DNA of 40,214 bases from Yersinia artesiana (GCF_902726545.1 NZ_CACVAD010000042.1:1-40214); one strand, 5' to 3'; positions 10,275-21,580 are shown, numbered from the stretch's first letter. A program made the numbers and translations. The notes: generated from the sequence alone by a model not told the origin.

Positions 10275-11516
10275 TCAGACTGATGACTCTTTAGCGCGTT
10301 TCGCCGTCAACTCAGCAATTCGCATAATAACCGCTACCGCTTTTTCCATCCCTTCCAGCGTTATAAACTCATGTTTACCATGATAATTATAGCCGCCCGT
10401 AAAAATATTTGGGCAAGGTAAACCGAGGAAGGATAGCTGCGCGCCGTCAGTACCGCCACGAATCGGTTTCATGATAGGGGTAATATCACAATCATGCATC
10501 GCCTGCTGGGCTATCTCGATGATATGTGGGTGTTTAATAATATGCTCACGCATATTGTAATAACTATCATCGATAACGATTTCAATATAGCAATCGCGGT
10601 GTAAGCCTTTGCCTACCCGCTTAGCGATATCCACCATGTTTTTCTTGCGTGCTTCAAAACCATCGCGATTAAAATCTCGCACAATATAGTGCATCTCTGC
10701 CCGTTCAACCGTGCCTTTAATGCTTTGCAGATGATAGAAACCTTCATATCCCTCAGTGTTTTCAGGGGTTTCATCCACGGGTAATTCCTGATGGAAACGG
10801 GTTGCCAGTGATAGCGCATTGACCATCACCCCTTTGGCACTTCCGGGATGCACATTATTACCGACAATCTTTATGGTCACCGATGCGGCATTGAAGTTCT
10901 CAAACTCCAACTCCCCCACGCCGCCGCCATCCACGGTATAGGCCCACTGGGCATTAAATTCGTCCACATTAAAGAAACGCGCACCTTTCCCTACTTCTTC
11001 ATCCGGTGTGAAAGCGATACGAATATCACCATGCGGGATATTGCTGTGCTTTAAGCGCACCATGGCGGTGATAATTTCCGCAATACCCGCTTTATCATCC
11101 GCGCCCAATAAGGTTTTACCGTCAGTGGTAATCAAGGTATGCCCAAGCAGTTGATGCAATATGGGAAACATGACCGGCGATAAAACCTCGTCGCCCATCC
11201 CCAAAGCAATATCACCACCACGGTAGTTTTCTACAATCTGCGGATTAACATTTTTACCCGAGAAATCAGGTGAAGTATCAAGATGGGCAATAAAACCAAT
11301 GGTAGGGACCGGCCAGGAAACGTTTGCAGGCAAGGTTGCCATCACACAGCCGTGCTCACTCAAACTCACCTGAGAAAACCCTAGCGCCTGCAACTCATGT
11401 TGTAACGCCAGAGCCAGCTTACGCTGCCCTTCAGTGCTCGGCACGGATTTTACATTGGCTTTTGCTTGTGTATCAAAAGAAACATAGTTGAAAAAGCGGT
11501 CGAGTAATTTGTCCAT
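10275..11516 (-). CDS. pepT: Peptidase T (tripeptide aminopeptidase)
   Basis: PepT is a cytosolic zinc exopeptidase of family M20B that removes the N-terminal residue of tripeptides. The 413-residue protein aligns with E. coli PepT (408 aa) from MDKLLDRF onward. Zinc ligands and catalytic residues are visible: H78 and D80 in AHLDTSPD, the bridging aspartate in GADDKAG, the glutamate pair in TPDEEVG, and a C-terminal histidine in NYHGKHE. In E. coli pepT is induced anaerobically through FNR; I found no perfect FNR site in its upstream region here. Confidence 0.95.
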   Translation of the reverse strand: MDKLLDRFFNYVSFDTQAKANVKSVPSTEGQRKLALALQHELQALGFSQVSLSEHGCVMATLPANVSWPVPTIGFIAHLDTSPDFSGKNVNPQIVENYRGGDIALGMGDEVLSPVMFPILHQLLGHTLITTDGKTLLGADDKAGIAEIITAMVRLKHSNIPHGDIRIAFTPDEEVGKGARFFNVDEFNAQWAYTVDGGGVGELEFENFNAASVTIKIVGNNVHPGSAKGVMVNALSLATRFHQELPVDETPENTEGYEGFYHLQSIKGTVERAEMHYIVRDFNRDGFEARKKNMVDIAKRVGKGLHRDCYIEIVIDDSYYNMREHIIKHPHIIEIAQQAMHDCDITPIMKPIRGGTDGAQLSFLGLPCPNIFTGGYNYHGKHEFITLEGMEKAVAVIMRIAELTAKRAKESSV

Positions 11517-11640
11517 GGGCCCACCCTCATAATAGTGAATATCATTATGGGGAAGTGATCATCATCAAATATTGCGTCAGGTCAGTTTTAGACAAACTTA
11601 AGCCAGAATAAAAAAGGCAAACCAGGAACAGTGTCGAGTG

Positions 11641-11674
11641 AATAAGAGCCGCTAATCACATTGCGGCTCTTATT
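11641..11674 (-). terminator. Terminator after cobB
   Basis: AATAAGAGCCGC (11641-11652) and GCGGCTCTTATT (11663-11674) form a perfect 12-bp stem with a 10-base loop, 12 bases beyond the cobB stop. On the minus strand the hairpin ends in TTATT, a short U-rich tail. Confidence 0.7.
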
Positions 11675-11685
11675 CATCTTGGTAA

Positions 11686-12522
11686 TCAATCGCCTTGACG
11701 ATTTTCGCCGCGCGTGGTTAAGAATTCGCGCACATACTCAGGAACCACTTTACTGGCTAAACCGTAGTGTTTTTCATCAAACTGGCTCTCAACCTGGCTA
11801 GGTTCAAGATTCAGCTCAACAGTATGAGCACCGTGCAAGCTCGACTCATGGACAAAACCGGCAGCAGGATAGACATGACCGGAGGTGCCAATTGAAATAA
11901 AGAAATCAGCCTCAGCCAGCGCTTGATAGATTTCATCCATGCCCATTGGCATTTCGCCAAACCACACAATATGTGGGCGCAGTGGCGACGGGAATTGGCA
12001 ACAATGGCAGCGCTCATCCGCACTGAGATCACCCGGCCAATCCAGTACTTGGCCTGACTGGGTGCAGCGCACTTTCAATAACTCGCCATGCATATGAATA
12101 ACGCGCTTACTACCCGCTCTCTCATGCAAATTATCTATATTCTGAGTCACCAATACGAAATTATCACCCAGCACGGCTTCCAAATCAGCTAATGCAAAAT
12201 GGGCGGCATTCGGTACAATATCAGGCTGCTGTAACTGGCGGCGGCGTGCATTATAAAAAGCCTGAACCAGTTCAGGGTCACGGCGATACCCTTCAGGTGT
12301 GGCGACATCTTCCACCTGATGCTCTTCCCACAAACCATCCGCCGCGCGGAAAGTACGAATACCAGATTCAGCCGAGATACCAGCGCCCGTCAGAACCACC
12401 ACAAACGGCTTCTTCATTTCGGATGTTGCAGCACTGTCTCGATGAAAAATACGGGAGCGAAAACGTTGATGGCGCAAGTGCTTATTCTTGCGAAACCGAC
12501 ACAACCGATGGCGAATGCGCAT
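11686..12522 (-). CDS. cobB: NAD-dependent protein deacylase CobB (sirtuin)
   Basis: CobB removes acetyl and succinyl groups from protein lysines using NAD+. The 278-residue protein has the sirtuin motifs [14 protein letters not shown] (residues 46-59), QNID (127-130) and the catalytic histidine H145 in HMHG, plus four zinc cysteines around residues 152-174. Y90 and R93 in YNARRR are the pair that marks class III desuccinylases. The arginine-rich N-terminal 35 residues match the long E. coli isoform; an internal ATG at residue 36 (MKKPFVVV) would give the short isoform. It lies 45 bases after nagK and may be cotranscribed with it. Confidence 0.94.
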   Translation of the reverse strand: MRIRHRLCRFRKNKHLRHQRFRSRIFHRDSAATSEMKKPFVVVLTGAGISAESGIRTFRAADGLWEEHQVEDVATPEGYRRDPELVQAFYNARRRQLQQPDIVPNAAHFALADLEAVLGDNFVLVTQNIDNLHERAGSKRVIHMHGELLKVRCTQSGQVLDWPGDLSADERCHCCQFPSPLRPHIVWFGEMPMGMDEIYQALAEADFFISIGTSGHVYPAAGFVHESSLHGAHTVELNLEPSQVESQFDEKHYGLASKVVPEYVREFLTTRGENRQGD

Positions 12523-12567
12523 AACCTTTTGCCTCTATTTTAGGTATTGTTATTTGCTATTGATTTA

Positions 12568-13482
12568 CTAACGCTCAGACAAATGCAGGAACGCCGCTCC
12601 ACGAACCCCACCAGCATCACCATAACGCGCTTTTTCAATGCGCGGTAATCGGGCTACTCGCAATAAATGCTGCGGTAGCCGCTTTGGCAGTTCTTGATAG
12701 ATATGCTCGAAATTAGATAATCCACCACCGATGACGACGAGATGGGGGTCCAGCATAGTCAATAAATTACCTAAACAAACAGCCAGTACATCCATAAAAC
12801 GCTCAACATGCGCTACAGCCTTGGATTCACCGACGTTATAGTTTGCAATAATTTCAGTCGCTGGCAAAGATTGCTGGTTGAAATGTTTGTACATCCACTC
12901 AAAACCACGTCCTGAAATATAATTCTCAATACAACCATTATGCCCACAACCACAGGGTACTCGTGGAATATCTGCGCCCAGAATATCCAGCGCATCGACT
13001 GGCAAACGAAAATGACCAAATTCGCCAGTAATATGGTTTCTCCCACTGACAATATTGCCGTTCACGATCAGCCCGCCACCGACGCCAGTACCAAGAATCA
13101 GCCCTAATACTGTTGGATAGCGACGAAACTCAGGATCCCAGGCTTCCGATAATGCAAAACAGTTAGCATCATTATCGATTCGAACTTCGCGCCCGATTAA
13201 CCCGGAAAGGTCAGCTTGCAAGGATTGCCCCATTGCCGCGGGCACATTCGCCGTGAATACCGTACCATCATCGGCGTTGGGCAAGCCGGGAATACCGATA
13301 CCGACACTGCCTTTAATGCCACAAAACTCATCAGCTTCCCGTGTCAGGTCATGTAATGTTTGCAGTAATTGTGAGTAGTCTTCACGCGGAGTAGGGACAC
13401 GCTTATGCCAGATTCGTTGCAGGTTAGCATCAAAAACGCCTAACTCAATTTTGGTGCCGCCCATATCAAAACCGTAATACAT
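12568..13482 (-). CDS. nagK: N-acetyl-D-glucosamine kinase
   Basis: NagK phosphorylates GlcNAc released during murein recycling, feeding GlcNAc-6-P to NagA. The 304-residue protein is a ROK-family kinase: GFDMGGTK phosphate loop at the N terminus, catalytic aspartate in DNDANC, ATP motif LGTGVGGG, and the zinc motif [13 protein letters not shown] 13482 follows AAGGATAA and gives the family start MYYGFDMGG; the frame open further upstream runs into an ERIC repeat and is not coding. In E. coli nagK also lies downstream of lolCDE and before cobB. Confidence 0.95.
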   Translation of the reverse strand: MYYGFDMGGTKIELGVFDANLQRIWHKRVPTPREDYSQLLQTLHDLTREADEFCGIKGSVGIGIPGLPNADDGTVFTANVPAAMGQSLQADLSGLIGREVRIDNDANCFALSEAWDPEFRRYPTVLGLILGTGVGGGLIVNGNIVSGRNHITGEFGHFRLPVDALDILGADIPRVPCGCGHNGCIENYISGRGFEWMYKHFNQQSLPATEIIANYNVGESKAVAHVERFMDVLAVCLGNLLTMLDPHLVVIGGGLSNFEHIYQELPKRLPQHLLRVARLPRIEKARYGDAGGVRGAAFLHLSER

Positions 13483-13495
13483 AAAGTTATCCTTA

Positions 13496-13622
13496 TATAC
13501 CCTAAATAATTCGAGTTGCAGGAAGGCGGTAACTGAGTCAACCCTCAGGAGCTTACATGAGTAAGTGACTGGGGTGCGCAAAGGCCGCCTACACACATGC
13601 GGCTTGAAGTATGACGGGGATA
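13496..13622. repeat. ERIC element (127 bp) between lolE and nagK
   Basis: The element starts TATACCC and ends CGGGGATA, and contains the hallmark cores CAGGAGCTTACAT and AAGTGACTGGGGTG. Its length is exactly the canonical 127 bp. It abuts the lolE stop codon and ends 14 bases before the nagK start, so it forms nearly the whole lolE-nagK spacer and would lie in the nagK leader RNA. Confidence 0.93.
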
Positions 13623-13623
13623 A

Positions 13624-14883
13624 TTATTGCCCGCTCAGCACCCGCGCCGGATCAATACGACTGGCACGACGAGCCGGATACCAACTGGCAATTAAACTCA
13701 ACACCAATGCGGTCGCCAGCACACAAGCCACATCAAACCAGTGCAGTTCTGACGGCAAAAAGTCGATGAAATAGATATCACCCGACAAAAATTGATGCCC
13801 GATCAGCTTTTCCAACCCACGGATAATGTTGGTTAATTGCAAAGAGATAATCACTCCCGCGACCGCCCCGCTAACGCTGCCGATCAGCCCTGCCAGCAAG
13901 CCATACCAGATAAAGATGGCGCGTATCAGGCCATCTTTAGCGCCTAATGTGCGTAACACCGCGATATCGCTGCTTTTATCTTTAACCGCCATCACCAGTG
14001 TGGAAACAATGTTAAAGCTGGCAACCCCAATAACCAGTACCATCGCTAAATACATGATAGTGCGAATCATTTGGATATCACGATACATATAGCCGTAGGT
14101 GCCAATCCAACTGCTGATATACACATAGGCATTCGAAACCTCACCGGCACTGCGCACCAGTTTATTGGCGTTATAGACATCATCGACCTTGATGGCTATA
14201 CCAGTTACACTGTCACCCATATCCAGATATTGCTGCGCATCGACTAAAGGTACTAATGCCAGGCTGTGATCCAGTTGCCCACTCAATTGAAAAACACCCG
14301 CCACTTGCAAGCGAATACGCTTGGGTTGCAGTAATTTCATCTCAGGGTCGCTATTAGGGATCATCACCGTCAGCCATGACCCCTGCTTCACGCCCAAGGC
14401 ATCGGCCAGACCTTTGCCCAAAATAATCTGCTGCTGGCCGGCTTTGAAATTGTCCCAGGCATGGTCAAGGACGAAGCTCGGCAATGCGCTAAGTCGCTGT
14501 TCGGCCTTGGGATCAACACCTTTGACCTGTACGGCGCGCAGTTGTGTGCCGTTTTCAATCAAACCGGTGAAATTGATATAAGGTGCCGCAGCCACAATAC
14601 CGGGCACTTTTTCAATCCGGTGTAAAGTTTGCGGCCAACCGCTGAATGGCTGATTGACCACCGCAATTTCACCGTGTGGCACCACCGCCAAAATTCGGTT
14701 TTTTAGCTCACGTTCGAAGCCGTTCATGGCACTTAAGCCGACGATCAACACCGCCACGCCCAAGGCAATGCCCAAGGTGGAGATCACCGAAATGAGTGAC
14801 ACCATTCCGCCGCGACGGCGGCCACGGCTAAAACGTAAACCGATTAACAGTGAAAGTGGCGAAACGCCCATCCCAATGGCCAC
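13624..14883 (-). CDS. lolE: Lipoprotein-releasing system permease LolE
   Basis: LolE is one of two inner-membrane permeases of LolCDE, which extracts outer-membrane lipoproteins and passes them to LolA. The 419-residue product has one N-terminal transmembrane helix (about 30-52), a large periplasmic domain and three C-terminal helices, ending [11 protein letters not shown]. It matches E. coli LolE (414 aa), with a few extra residues after the start. The start is GTG at 14883, overlapping the lolD stop by one base (TAGTG), which implies coupled translation; ATG at 14871 is an alternative. Confidence 0.94.
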   Translation of the reverse strand: MAIGMGVSPLSLLIGLRFSRGRRRGGMVSLISVISTLGIALGVAVLIVGLSAMNGFERELKNRILAVVPHGEIAVVNQPFSGWPQTLHRIEKVPGIVAAAPYINFTGLIENGTQLRAVQVKGVDPKAEQRLSALPSFVLDHAWDNFKAGQQQIILGKGLADALGVKQGSWLTVMIPNSDPEMKLLQPKRIRLQVAGVFQLSGQLDHSLALVPLVDAQQYLDMGDSVTGIAIKVDDVYNANKLVRSAGEVSNAYVYISSWIGTYGYMYRDIQMIRTIMYLAMVLVIGVASFNIVSTLVMAVKDKSSDIAVLRTLGAKDGLIRAIFIWYGLLAGLIGSVSGAVAGVIISLQLTNIIRGLEKLIGHQFLSGDIYFIDFLPSELHWFDVACVLATALVLSLIASWYPARRASRIDPARVLSGQ

Positions 14884-15587
14884 TATTGCGCCCCCACCAA
14901 CGTCAAGTGCTGCTGTAGCTGGCCGTCACGCATTTCCAACTGGCGGCTCATGCGCTTGGCCAATTGCAAATCATGGGTGACCACTAAGAAGGCGGTCCCC
15001 TGACGAACATTCAATTCACCGAGCAAATTAAAGATGCTATCGGCATTGCGTTGATCGAGGTTACCGGTCGGCTCATCAGCCAACACCAGCGACGGGTTGT
15101 TCACCAGTGAGCGCGCAATCGCCACCCGCTGACGCTCACCACCTGATAATTCGGACGGGCGATGTTTGCTGCGTTTCTCCAACCCCACAGCCACCAACAT
15201 TTCGCGGGCTTTATCCTGCGCTTCACTCGGTTTGGCTCCGCCGATGAGTAATGGCATAGCAACATTTTCTAATGCAGTAAAATCTGGCAGCAAGTGGTGA
15301 AATTGATAGATAAAACCTAACTCACGATTACGTAATTCAGCTTTTGCCGTGGAAGACATTTGATTCAGCGAGCGCCCCTGATAAATCACTTCGCCGGAAG
15401 TCGGTGAATCCAGCCCGCCCAACAAGTGCAATAGAGTGCTTTTACCTGAACCGGAGCTGCCGACAATCGCCATCAGTTCACCGGCTTCGATAGTGAACGA
15501 CACATTACGCAAGACGTCGGTATGCAGTTGACCTTCCTGATAGCGTTTGCACAGGTTTAAACACTGTAATAAAGGATGATTACTCAT
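14883..15587 (-). CDS. lolD: Lipoprotein-releasing system ATPase LolD
   Basis: LolD powers lipoprotein release by the LolCDE ABC complex. The 234-residue protein has Walker [10 protein letters not shown] (residues 43-51), the ABC signature LSGGERQR and Walker [10 protein letters not shown] followed by the switch histidine in VVTHD. The start MSNHPLLQC at ATG 15587 matches the family (E. coli 233 aa) and overlaps the end of lolC by eight bases. The longer open frame upstream lies inside lolC. Confidence 0.96.
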   Translation of the reverse strand: MSNHPLLQCLNLCKRYQEGQLHTDVLRNVSFTIEAGELMAIVGSSGSGKSTLLHLLGGLDSPTSGEVIYQGRSLNQMSSTAKAELRNRELGFIYQFHHLLPDFTALENVAMPLLIGGAKPSEAQDKAREMLVAVGLEKRSKHRPSELSGGERQRVAIARSLVNNPSLVLADEPTGNLDQRNADSIFNLLGELNVRQGTAFLVVTHDLQLAKRMSRQLEMRDGQLQQHLTLVGAQ

Positions 15588-16782
15588 AGCGTAAGGCCTC
15601 GGCAGGTTGTGCGGCGGCAGCGCGCCAGGAAGGATAAAGCGTAGAAAGCAAAGCAATCGCCATTGCCAACAGAGCAATCACGGTCACCTGAACCGGATTA
15701 ATCTCCACCGGTAAAGTCGCGCCATCAATCAATAAACCGAGAACCGGGATAATGGTGTTCAATTGACTGGCAAGCAAAATACCCAGGCCAGCACCGAGCA
15801 ATGCGCCAATAACCCCCGCGCTGGCGCCCTGCACCATAAACACCAACATGATTTGACGACGACTTAGCCCCTGAGTTTGTAAAATAGCCACTTCGCCCTG
15901 TTTTTCCATCACTAACAGGCCCAGAGAGGTAATGATATTAAAGGCAGCAACAGCGATAATCAGGCTAAGCAGCAACCCCATCATGTTCTTTTCCATCCGT
16001 ACCGCCTGGAAAAGCTCGCCTTTGCGCTCACGCCAATCCTTCCATACCGTGCCTTCTGGCAAGGTCTGTTGACTCAAACTATCAACGGACAACGGTTGTG
16101 AAAGGAATAAACGCCAACCGGTAATGTTACCTGCCGGATAGCGCATCAGACGTGATGCATCCTGCTGATTAACCAGCATTTGGTAGCCGTCAACTTCACT
16201 GTCGGCGGCAAATGTGCCGATAACATTAAACAGGCGCTGGCTGGGGATGCGCCCCATCGGGGTGAATTGGCTGGCACTTGGCACCATTAGACGCAGTGTC
16301 TCACCGCGCTTAACGCCCAATTGACCGGCCAGTTTTTCACCGAGGATCATATTGTAGCTACCCGGCTGTAAATCTTTCAGGTGCACATTAACCAGGTAGT
16401 CAGCCAGAGGTTCATGCTGATTGGGGTCAACCCCCAACATCACTCCGGCGGAGAGATTGCGCGCGCTTTGCAGCACCACATCAGCGGTGGTTAACGGCAC
16501 AATATCGGTGACGCCCGTCAGTGATTGCAGTGATGAAGCAGGAATTTTATTTGGGTCAAGAGAGCCTTGTGGCGTGGTAATCAGCGCCTGCGGCATCATC
16601 CCCAAAATATTATTCTGCAAATCGCGCTCGAAACCATTCATCACGGATAGCACGGTGATCAATGCCATCACGCCGAGCGTGATACCAATGGTTGACAGCC
16701 ATGAAACAAACCGACCAAAACGGTCAGATGCACGCCCGCGCATATAACGCAGGCCAATAAATAATGCGACAGGTTGATACAT
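15580..16782 (-). CDS. lolC: Lipoprotein-releasing system permease LolC
   Basis: LolC is the permease subunit that recruits the chaperone LolA. The 400-residue product matches E. coli LolC (399 aa), with the N-terminal helix following RFVSWLS, a periplasmic domain with residues corresponding to the LolA-binding hook, and three C-terminal helices. It is the first gene of the lolC-lolD-lolE block. An imperfect promoter, TTCCAT-N17-TATTAT on the minus strand, lies in the 84 bases between its start and an upstream ERIC repeat. Confidence 0.95.
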   Translation of the reverse strand: MYQPVALFIGLRYMRGRASDRFGRFVSWLSTIGITLGVMALITVLSVMNGFERDLQNNILGMMPQALITTPQGSLDPNKIPASSLQSLTGVTDIVPLTTADVVLQSARNLSAGVMLGVDPNQHEPLADYLVNVHLKDLQPGSYNMILGEKLAGQLGVKRGETLRLMVPSASQFTPMGRIPSQRLFNVIGTFAADSEVDGYQMLVNQQDASRLMRYPAGNITGWRLFLSQPLSVDSLSQQTLPEGTVWKDWRERKGELFQAVRMEKNMMGLLLSLIIAVAAFNIITSLGLLVMEKQGEVAILQTQGLSRRQIMLVFMVQGASAGVIGALLGAGLGILLASQLNTIIPVLGLLIDGATLPVEINPVQVTVIALLAMAIALLSTLYPSWRAAAAQPAEALRYE

Positions 16783-16865
16783 GAAATCTGTTTAGATCCT
16801 GTTGCTAAAGCAAAGTGATCGAGGATAATAAAGGGTACTACCGCTTTATGGAACCATTAACCGCC

Positions 16866-16992
16866 TATATCCTTCATCTTTCAAGTTACAGGTGTGTTGG
16901 CCGCGCTCGTTCACCCGAATCACTGACTTTAGTCAGCTCATCGGGATTTTCTCGCTTGCCGCCTTCCTGCACCTTGAGATCTATTGGATATA
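16866..16992. repeat. ERIC element (127 bp) between lolC and mfd
   Basis: Ends TATATCC and GGATATA frame exactly 127 bp. Read on the minus strand it shares GTGCAGGAAGGCGG and the distal CAACACACCTGTAACTTG with the other ERICs here, but the centre (CCCGATGAGCTGACT) has diverged from the classical core. It lies in the divergent 319-base lolC-mfd spacer, in opposite orientation to the lolE-nagK copy. Nothing else is recognised in that spacer. Confidence 0.88.
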
Positions 16993-17101
16993 TCTCCGGC
17001 TTTTATTCCAAATCAAAGCGCTAATCTGTGGCTATAGCTGTTCGCGTGCTAGGATAGCCGCCGAGATAATTCGTCCTGATAAAGAGACTGTTTAACTGCT
17101 T

Positions 17102-20100
17102 ATGTCCCAACAACATCGTTATTCATTGCCGACGCGCCGTGGCGACACCCGCCAGTTAGGCCAGTTGACTGGTTCCGCTTGCGCCGTCGAGTGTGCAGAA
17201 ATCATTGAGCGCCATGATGGCCCGGTGATGTTAATTACCCCGGATATGCAAACGGCGCTGCGACTGCGTGATGAGATTCAGCAATTTTCCCCCCGTCCGG
17301 TGAATACCCTGTCTGACTGGGAAACACTGCCTTACGACAGTTTCTCACCCCATCAGGATATTATTTCGGCCCGCCTTTCTTGTCTGTACCACCTTCCGAC
17401 AATGGAACGCGGCGTTATTATTCTCCCGATTAATACGCTGATGCAACGAGTTTGCCCGCACGAATTCCTGCATGGTCATGCGCTGGTGATGAAAAAAGGT
17501 CAGCACCTGTCGCGAGATAAATTACGTGCTCAGCTTGAACAAGCGGGATATCGCAGTGTTGATCAGGTCATGGAACACGGTGAATTTGCCACCCGCGGGG
17601 CCTTGCTTGATCTCTATCCGATGGGCAGTGAAGAGCCTTATCGCATTGACTTTTTTGATGATGATATTGATAGCTTGCGCGTATTTGATGTGGATACGCA
17701 GCGCACCCTGTCCGAAGTTGATCACATAAACTTACTGCCCGCCCATGAATTCCCGATAGATAAAAACGCCATTGAATTATTCCGCAGCCAATGGCGTGAA
17801 CAGTTCGAAGTGCGCCGCGATGCGGAACATATTTACCAGCAAGTGAGCAAAGGCATCTGGCCTGCCGGAATTGAATACTGGCAACCGCTATTCTTCAGCC
17901 AGCCATTGCCGACACTGTTTAGCTACTTGCCTGAAAATACCTTATTGATTAACACCGGCTCGCTGGAAAGCTCAGCGGAGCGTTTCTGGCAAGATGTTAA
18001 CCAGCGCTATGAAAGCCGCCGAATTGATCCAATGCGCCCATTGCTGGCGCCAGAAACATTATGGTTACGGGTAGATTCACTTTTCAGTGAGTTAAAAGAG
18101 TGGCCGCGGGTTCAGTTCAAGACCGAAGAATTACCGACTAAAACCGCCAATACCAACTTACATTATCAGCCGCTGCCCGATTTAGCCGTACAGGCACAGC
18201 AAAAAGCGCCACTGGATAATCTGCGGCGCTTTATTGAATCATTCAGCGGTAGCATTGTGTTTTCGGTGGAAAGTGAGGGGCGACGCGAAACCCTGCAGGA
18301 CCTGCTGGCACGGATAAAAATCAGTCCAACCCTGATAACTGAGCTATCTCAGGCCCGCGCACCTGGTCACTATTTGATGATTGGTGCTTCAGAGCGGGGC
18401 TTCCTCGATACCGATAAGCAATTAGCGCTGATTTGCGAAAGTGACTTACTGGGCGAGCGCGTGAACCGCCGCCGCCAGGATAATCGCCGCACCATTAATA
18501 CCGATACTTTAATCCGTAATTTGGCGGAATTGCGCCCCGGCCAGCCCGTGGTTCATCTGGAGCACGGTGTGGGCCGCTATCTGGGCCTGACCACCTTAGA
18601 AGCTGGCGGCATTAAAGCTGAATACCTGATATTGACCTATGCCGGTGAAGATAAGCTGTATGTGCCCGTTTCATCACTGCATCTTATCAGTCGCTATTCC
18701 GGCGGTGCTGACGAAAATGCACCGCTGCATAAGCTAGGAGGCGATGCCTGGAGCCGCGCGCGGCAGAAAGCCGCCGAGAAAGTGCGTGATGTGGCGGCTG
18801 AACTGCTGGATATCTACGCGCAGCGCGCCGCCAAATCTGGCTTTAAATTCAAGTTCGACCGCGAGCAGTATCAGCTGTTCTGCCAAAGTTTCCCGTTCGA
18901 AACCACGCCGGATCAGGAACAGGCTATCAATGCGGTGCTCAGCGATATGTGCCGACCGCTAGCCATGGACCGACTGGTGTGTGGTGATGTTGGTTTCGGT
19001 AAAACCGAAGTGGCGATGCGGGCAGCCTTCCTTGCTGTTGCTAATAATAAGCAAGTTGCCGTCTTGGTGCCGACCACCCTGCTCGCTCAACAACATTTTG
19101 ACAACTTCCGCGACCGTTTTGCCACCTGGCCGGTGCGAATTGAAATGATGTCGCGCTTTCGCAGTGCCAAAGAGCAACAAGTGATTTTGGAACAAGCCGC
19201 TGAAGGCAAAGTCGATATTATTATCGGCACCCATAAATTGCTGCAAAGTGATCTGCGCTGGAAAGACCTCGGTCTGTTGATTGTCGATGAAGAACATCGC
19301 TTCGGTGTGCGTCATAAAGAGCGCATCAAAGCGATGCGTGCCGATGTTGATATTCTGACACTTACCGCCACACCTATCCCGCGCACACTGAATATGGCGA
19401 TGAGCGGCATGCGCGATTTATCAATTATTGCGACGCCTCCCGCACGCCGTCTGGCGGTGAAAACTTTCGTGCGTGAGTACGATAGCTTAGTGGTACGAGA
19501 AGCGATTCTGCGCGAAATTCTGCGTGGTGGGCAGGTTTATTACCTCTATAACGATGTGGAAAATATCGAGAAAGCCACTCAGCGGCTGGCGGAGTTAGTG
19601 CCAGAAGCGCGCATTGCCATTGGTCACGGGCAAATGCGTGAGCGGGATCTGGAGCGGGTGATGAATGATTTCCATCATCAGCGTTTTAACGTATTGGTTT
19701 GCACCACCATTATCGAAACGGGGATTGATATTCCTAGCGCCAATACCATTATCATCGAACGCGCCGATCATTTTGGTCTGGCGCAGTTGCACCAGTTGCG
19801 CGGTCGGGTCGGGCGCTCCCACCATCAGGCTTATGCTTACTTGCTGACGCCAAATCCGAAAGCGATGACCACCGACGCCAAAAAACGTCTGGAAGCTATC
19901 GCGTCGCTGGAAGATCTCGGTGCGGGCTTTGCCCTGGCAACGCATGACCTTGAGATTCGTGGTGCCGGTGAGCTATTAGGCGAGGACCAAAGTGGCCAGA
20001 TGACCACCATCGGTTTCTCGCTATATATGGAGCTACTGGAAAGCGCGGTTGATGCGCTGAAGGAAGGTCGAGAGCCATCACTGGAGGACTTGACCAGCAA

Positions 20101-20548
20101 TCAGACCGAAATTGAAATGCGTATGCCGGTGTTGCTGCCAGATGACTTTATTCCAGATGTGAATGTCCGGCTTTCATTCTATAAGCGCATTGCTAGTGCT
20201 CGCGATGAATCTGAACTCGATGAATTGAAAGTCGAACTGATTGATCGCTTCGGTAAACTGCCGGATGCAGCCCGTTATCTGCTCCATACCGCAGAATTAC
20301 GCCAACAGGCTCAGAAGCTGGGTATCAAACGTATTGAAGGTAATGAGCGCGGCGGCTTTATCGAATTTGGTGAGAAGAACAAAGTCGATCCGGTTTATCT
20401 GATTGGTTTACTGCAACGCCAACCGCAGATATTCCGACTGGAAGGGCCAACCAAACTGAAATTTATGCAGGATCTTAGTGACCGTGCGCAGCGATTGAAG
20501 TTTATCAGTGAATTGCTGGCCGCATTTGCGCAGCATCGTGTAGCTTAA
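17102..20548 (+). CDS. mfd: Transcription-repair coupling factor Mfd
   Basis: Mfd removes RNA polymerase stalled at DNA lesions and recruits UvrA. The 1148-residue product equals E. coli Mfd in length. Visible parts are the N-terminal UvrB-homology region with NTLSDWETLPYD, the CarD-like RNA polymerase interaction domain (GQPVVHLEHGVGRYLGL), and the RecG-like translocase with Walker A GDVGFGKTE, the DEEH box DEEHRFGV, motif III TATPIPRTL and motif VI GRVGRS. The C-terminal domain that blocks UvrA binding follows. The gene is monocistronic here. Confidence 0.97.
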   Translation: MSQQHRYSLPTRRGDTRQLGQLTGSACAVECAEIIERHDGPVMLITPDMQTALRLRDEIQQFSPRPVNTLSDWETLPYDSFSPHQDIISARLSCLYHLPTMERGVIILPINTLMQRVCPHEFLHGHALVMKKGQHLSRDKLRAQLEQAGYRSVDQVMEHGEFATRGALLDLYPMGSEEPYRIDFFDDDIDSLRVFDVDTQRTLSEVDHINLLPAHEFPIDKNAIELFRSQWREQFEVRRDAEHIYQQVSKGIWPAGIEYWQPLFFSQPLPTLFSYLPENTLLINTGSLESSAERFWQDVNQRYESRRIDPMRPLLAPETLWLRVDSLFSELKEWPRVQFKTEELPTKTANTNLHYQPLPDLAVQAQQKAPLDNLRRFIESFSGSIVFSVESEGRRETLQDLLARIKISPTLITELSQARAPGHYLMIGASERGFLDTDKQLALICESDLLGERVNRRRQDNRRTINTDTLIRNLAELRPGQPVVHLEHGVGRYLGLTTLEAGGIKAEYLILTYAGEDKLYVPVSSLHLISRYSGGADENAPLHKLGGDAWSRARQKAAEKVRDVAAELLDIYAQRAAKSGFKFKFDREQYQLFCQSFPFETTPDQEQAINAVLSDMCRPLAMDRLVCGDVGFGKTEVAMRAAFLAVANNKQVAVLVPTTLLAQQHFDNFRDRFATWPVRIEMMSRFRSAKEQQVILEQAAEGKVDIIIGTHKLLQSDLRWKDLGLLIVDEEHRFGVRHKERIKAMRADVDILTLTATPIPRTLNMAMSGMRDLSIIATPPARRLAVKTFVREYDSLVVREAILREILRGGQVYYLYNDVENIEKATQRLAELVPEARIAIGHGQMRERDLERVMNDFHHQRFNVLVCTTIIETGIDIPSANTIIIERADHFGLAQLHQLRGRVGRSHHQAYAYLLTPNPKAMTTDAKKRLEAIASLEDLGAGFALATHDLEIRGAGELLGEDQSGQMTTIGFSLYMELLESAVDALKEGREPSLEDLTSNQTEIEMRMPVLLPDDFIPDVNVRLSFYKRIASARDESELDELKVELIDRFGKLPDAARYLLHTAELRQQAQKLGIKRIEGNERGGFIEFGEKNKVDPVYLIGLLQRQPQIFRLEGPTKLKFMQDLSDRAQRLKFISELLAAFAQHRVA

Positions 20549-20559
20549 GCCATTGATCA

Positions 20560-20587
20560 CGCGGGTTTCAGATGTGAGAAACCCGCG
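20560..20587. terminator. Hairpin after mfd
   Basis: CGCGGGTTTC (20560-20569) and GAAACCCGCG (20578-20587) form a perfect 10-bp stem, 11 bases past the mfd stop. No T run follows on either strand, so it may act with Rho or stabilise mRNA ends rather than be a full intrinsic terminator. Confidence 0.55.
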
Positions 20588-20686
20588 CCAATGTTAATGC
20601 CACTCGCTTATAAAACACGTTAAACGATCAGAATTAACACTAAACCGCGGGTTCTTAATGCAAGGTCTTGGACAACAAATTTTGTA

Positions 20687-21226
20687 TTATGCTCGGTCGT
20701 TCAGTATCAGTTGACCATTTTTATCGATTGGGATCTGCGTGCCTGGATCACGATCCATGCGAATTTTTCCCTGCTGATCGCCTATTTTGTAGGTTACGTC
20801 ATATCCCAACATTTTCTGTGACTTATCGTAAACAGTTTGGCAACGTTGTTGGGTGGTCGTATAGGTATCATTTTCCTGCATATTGCTTTGGACACGATTA
20901 CCTGCGTAACCACCGGCCAGCGCACCAGCCACAGTCGCGATATCTTTACCTCTACCGCCGCCTACCTGATGGCCCAGAACGCCACCAGCAACAGCACCTA
21001 ATACTGAACCCGCAATTTGATTCTCATCCTGCACCGGTTTACGGTGAGTTACGGTCACATTACGACATTCCTTACGAGGCGTTTTAATCGTCTCTTTTAT
21101 AGGTGTCGCAGCAAGAACTTGTGCATATTGCGGTGCGCCGGAGAATACATTCATACTCGCGACAGCGGCAATTCCCAGAGCGGCCGCAATACCGATACCC
21201 ACACCTGCTAACATTGATTTGTTCAC
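20687..21226 (-). CDS. ycfJ: YcfJ, glycine-zipper envelope protein
   Basis: YcfJ is a predicted envelope protein linked in E. coli to biofilm and stress; its molecular role is unknown. The 179-residue protein matches E. coli YcfJ in length and sequence. It has an N-terminal hydrophobic segment (about residues 6-26) and, at about 70-107, a glycine-zipper segment (GSVLGAVAGGVLGH and AGALAGGYAG) that could pair two membrane helices. The start is GTG 21226, supported by AGGAGG nine bases upstream and by the family N terminus (M)NKSMLAGVGIG. An open frame of 20 codons further upstream lacks support. Confidence 0.9.
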   Translation of the reverse strand: MNKSMLAGVGIGIAAALGIAAVASMNVFSGAPQYAQVLAATPIKETIKTPRKECRNVTVTHRKPVQDENQIAGSVLGAVAGGVLGHQVGGGRGKDIATVAGALAGGYAGNRVQSNMQENDTYTTTQQRCQTVYDKSQKMLGYDVTYKIGDQQGKIRMDRDPGTQIPIDKNGQLILNDRA

Positions 21227-21580
21227 AGGAAATCCTCCTGAAAGTGTTACCACGCATCTTCTGCCCCAGAGTTTCATACTCGCCAATGAAAATCCGACAG
21301 CTTTCGGTATCGCGGATAGTCCGTTGATGTCCGAAATACGGCGTGCGTGACTCGCCGTGTGTTTCTATGGAGAAGTCTGCACAATGTGCTTTAACCTAGC
21401 AATAAGATAAATGGACGAAACACCCAGATAATAGATGTGAATGAATGTGTTTAGGAGGAATCTGACTGCGGTGATTTATGGCTACAGAGTTTTATGCTGA
21501 AAATTTGACATTACGTGCGAATGGCTTTAGCAAAACGTGCGCAATTATGAGATTAATAACAACGCTACTTATTACTCAGT
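21227..21580. other. Intergenic stretch upstream of ycfJ, no gene seen
   Basis: The 701-base ycfJ-ndh gap starts here. These 354 bases contain no supported gene; a 34-codon frame at 21478 lacks a ribosome site at a usable distance. The ycfJ promoter should lie in the first 150 bases, but no clear hexamer pair was found. Confidence 0.5.

Noticed and set aside
20668..21087. Long plus-strand open frame opposite ycfJ
   Set aside because: It is antisense to a clear YcfJ homolog, has an unnatural composition, and shows no domain.
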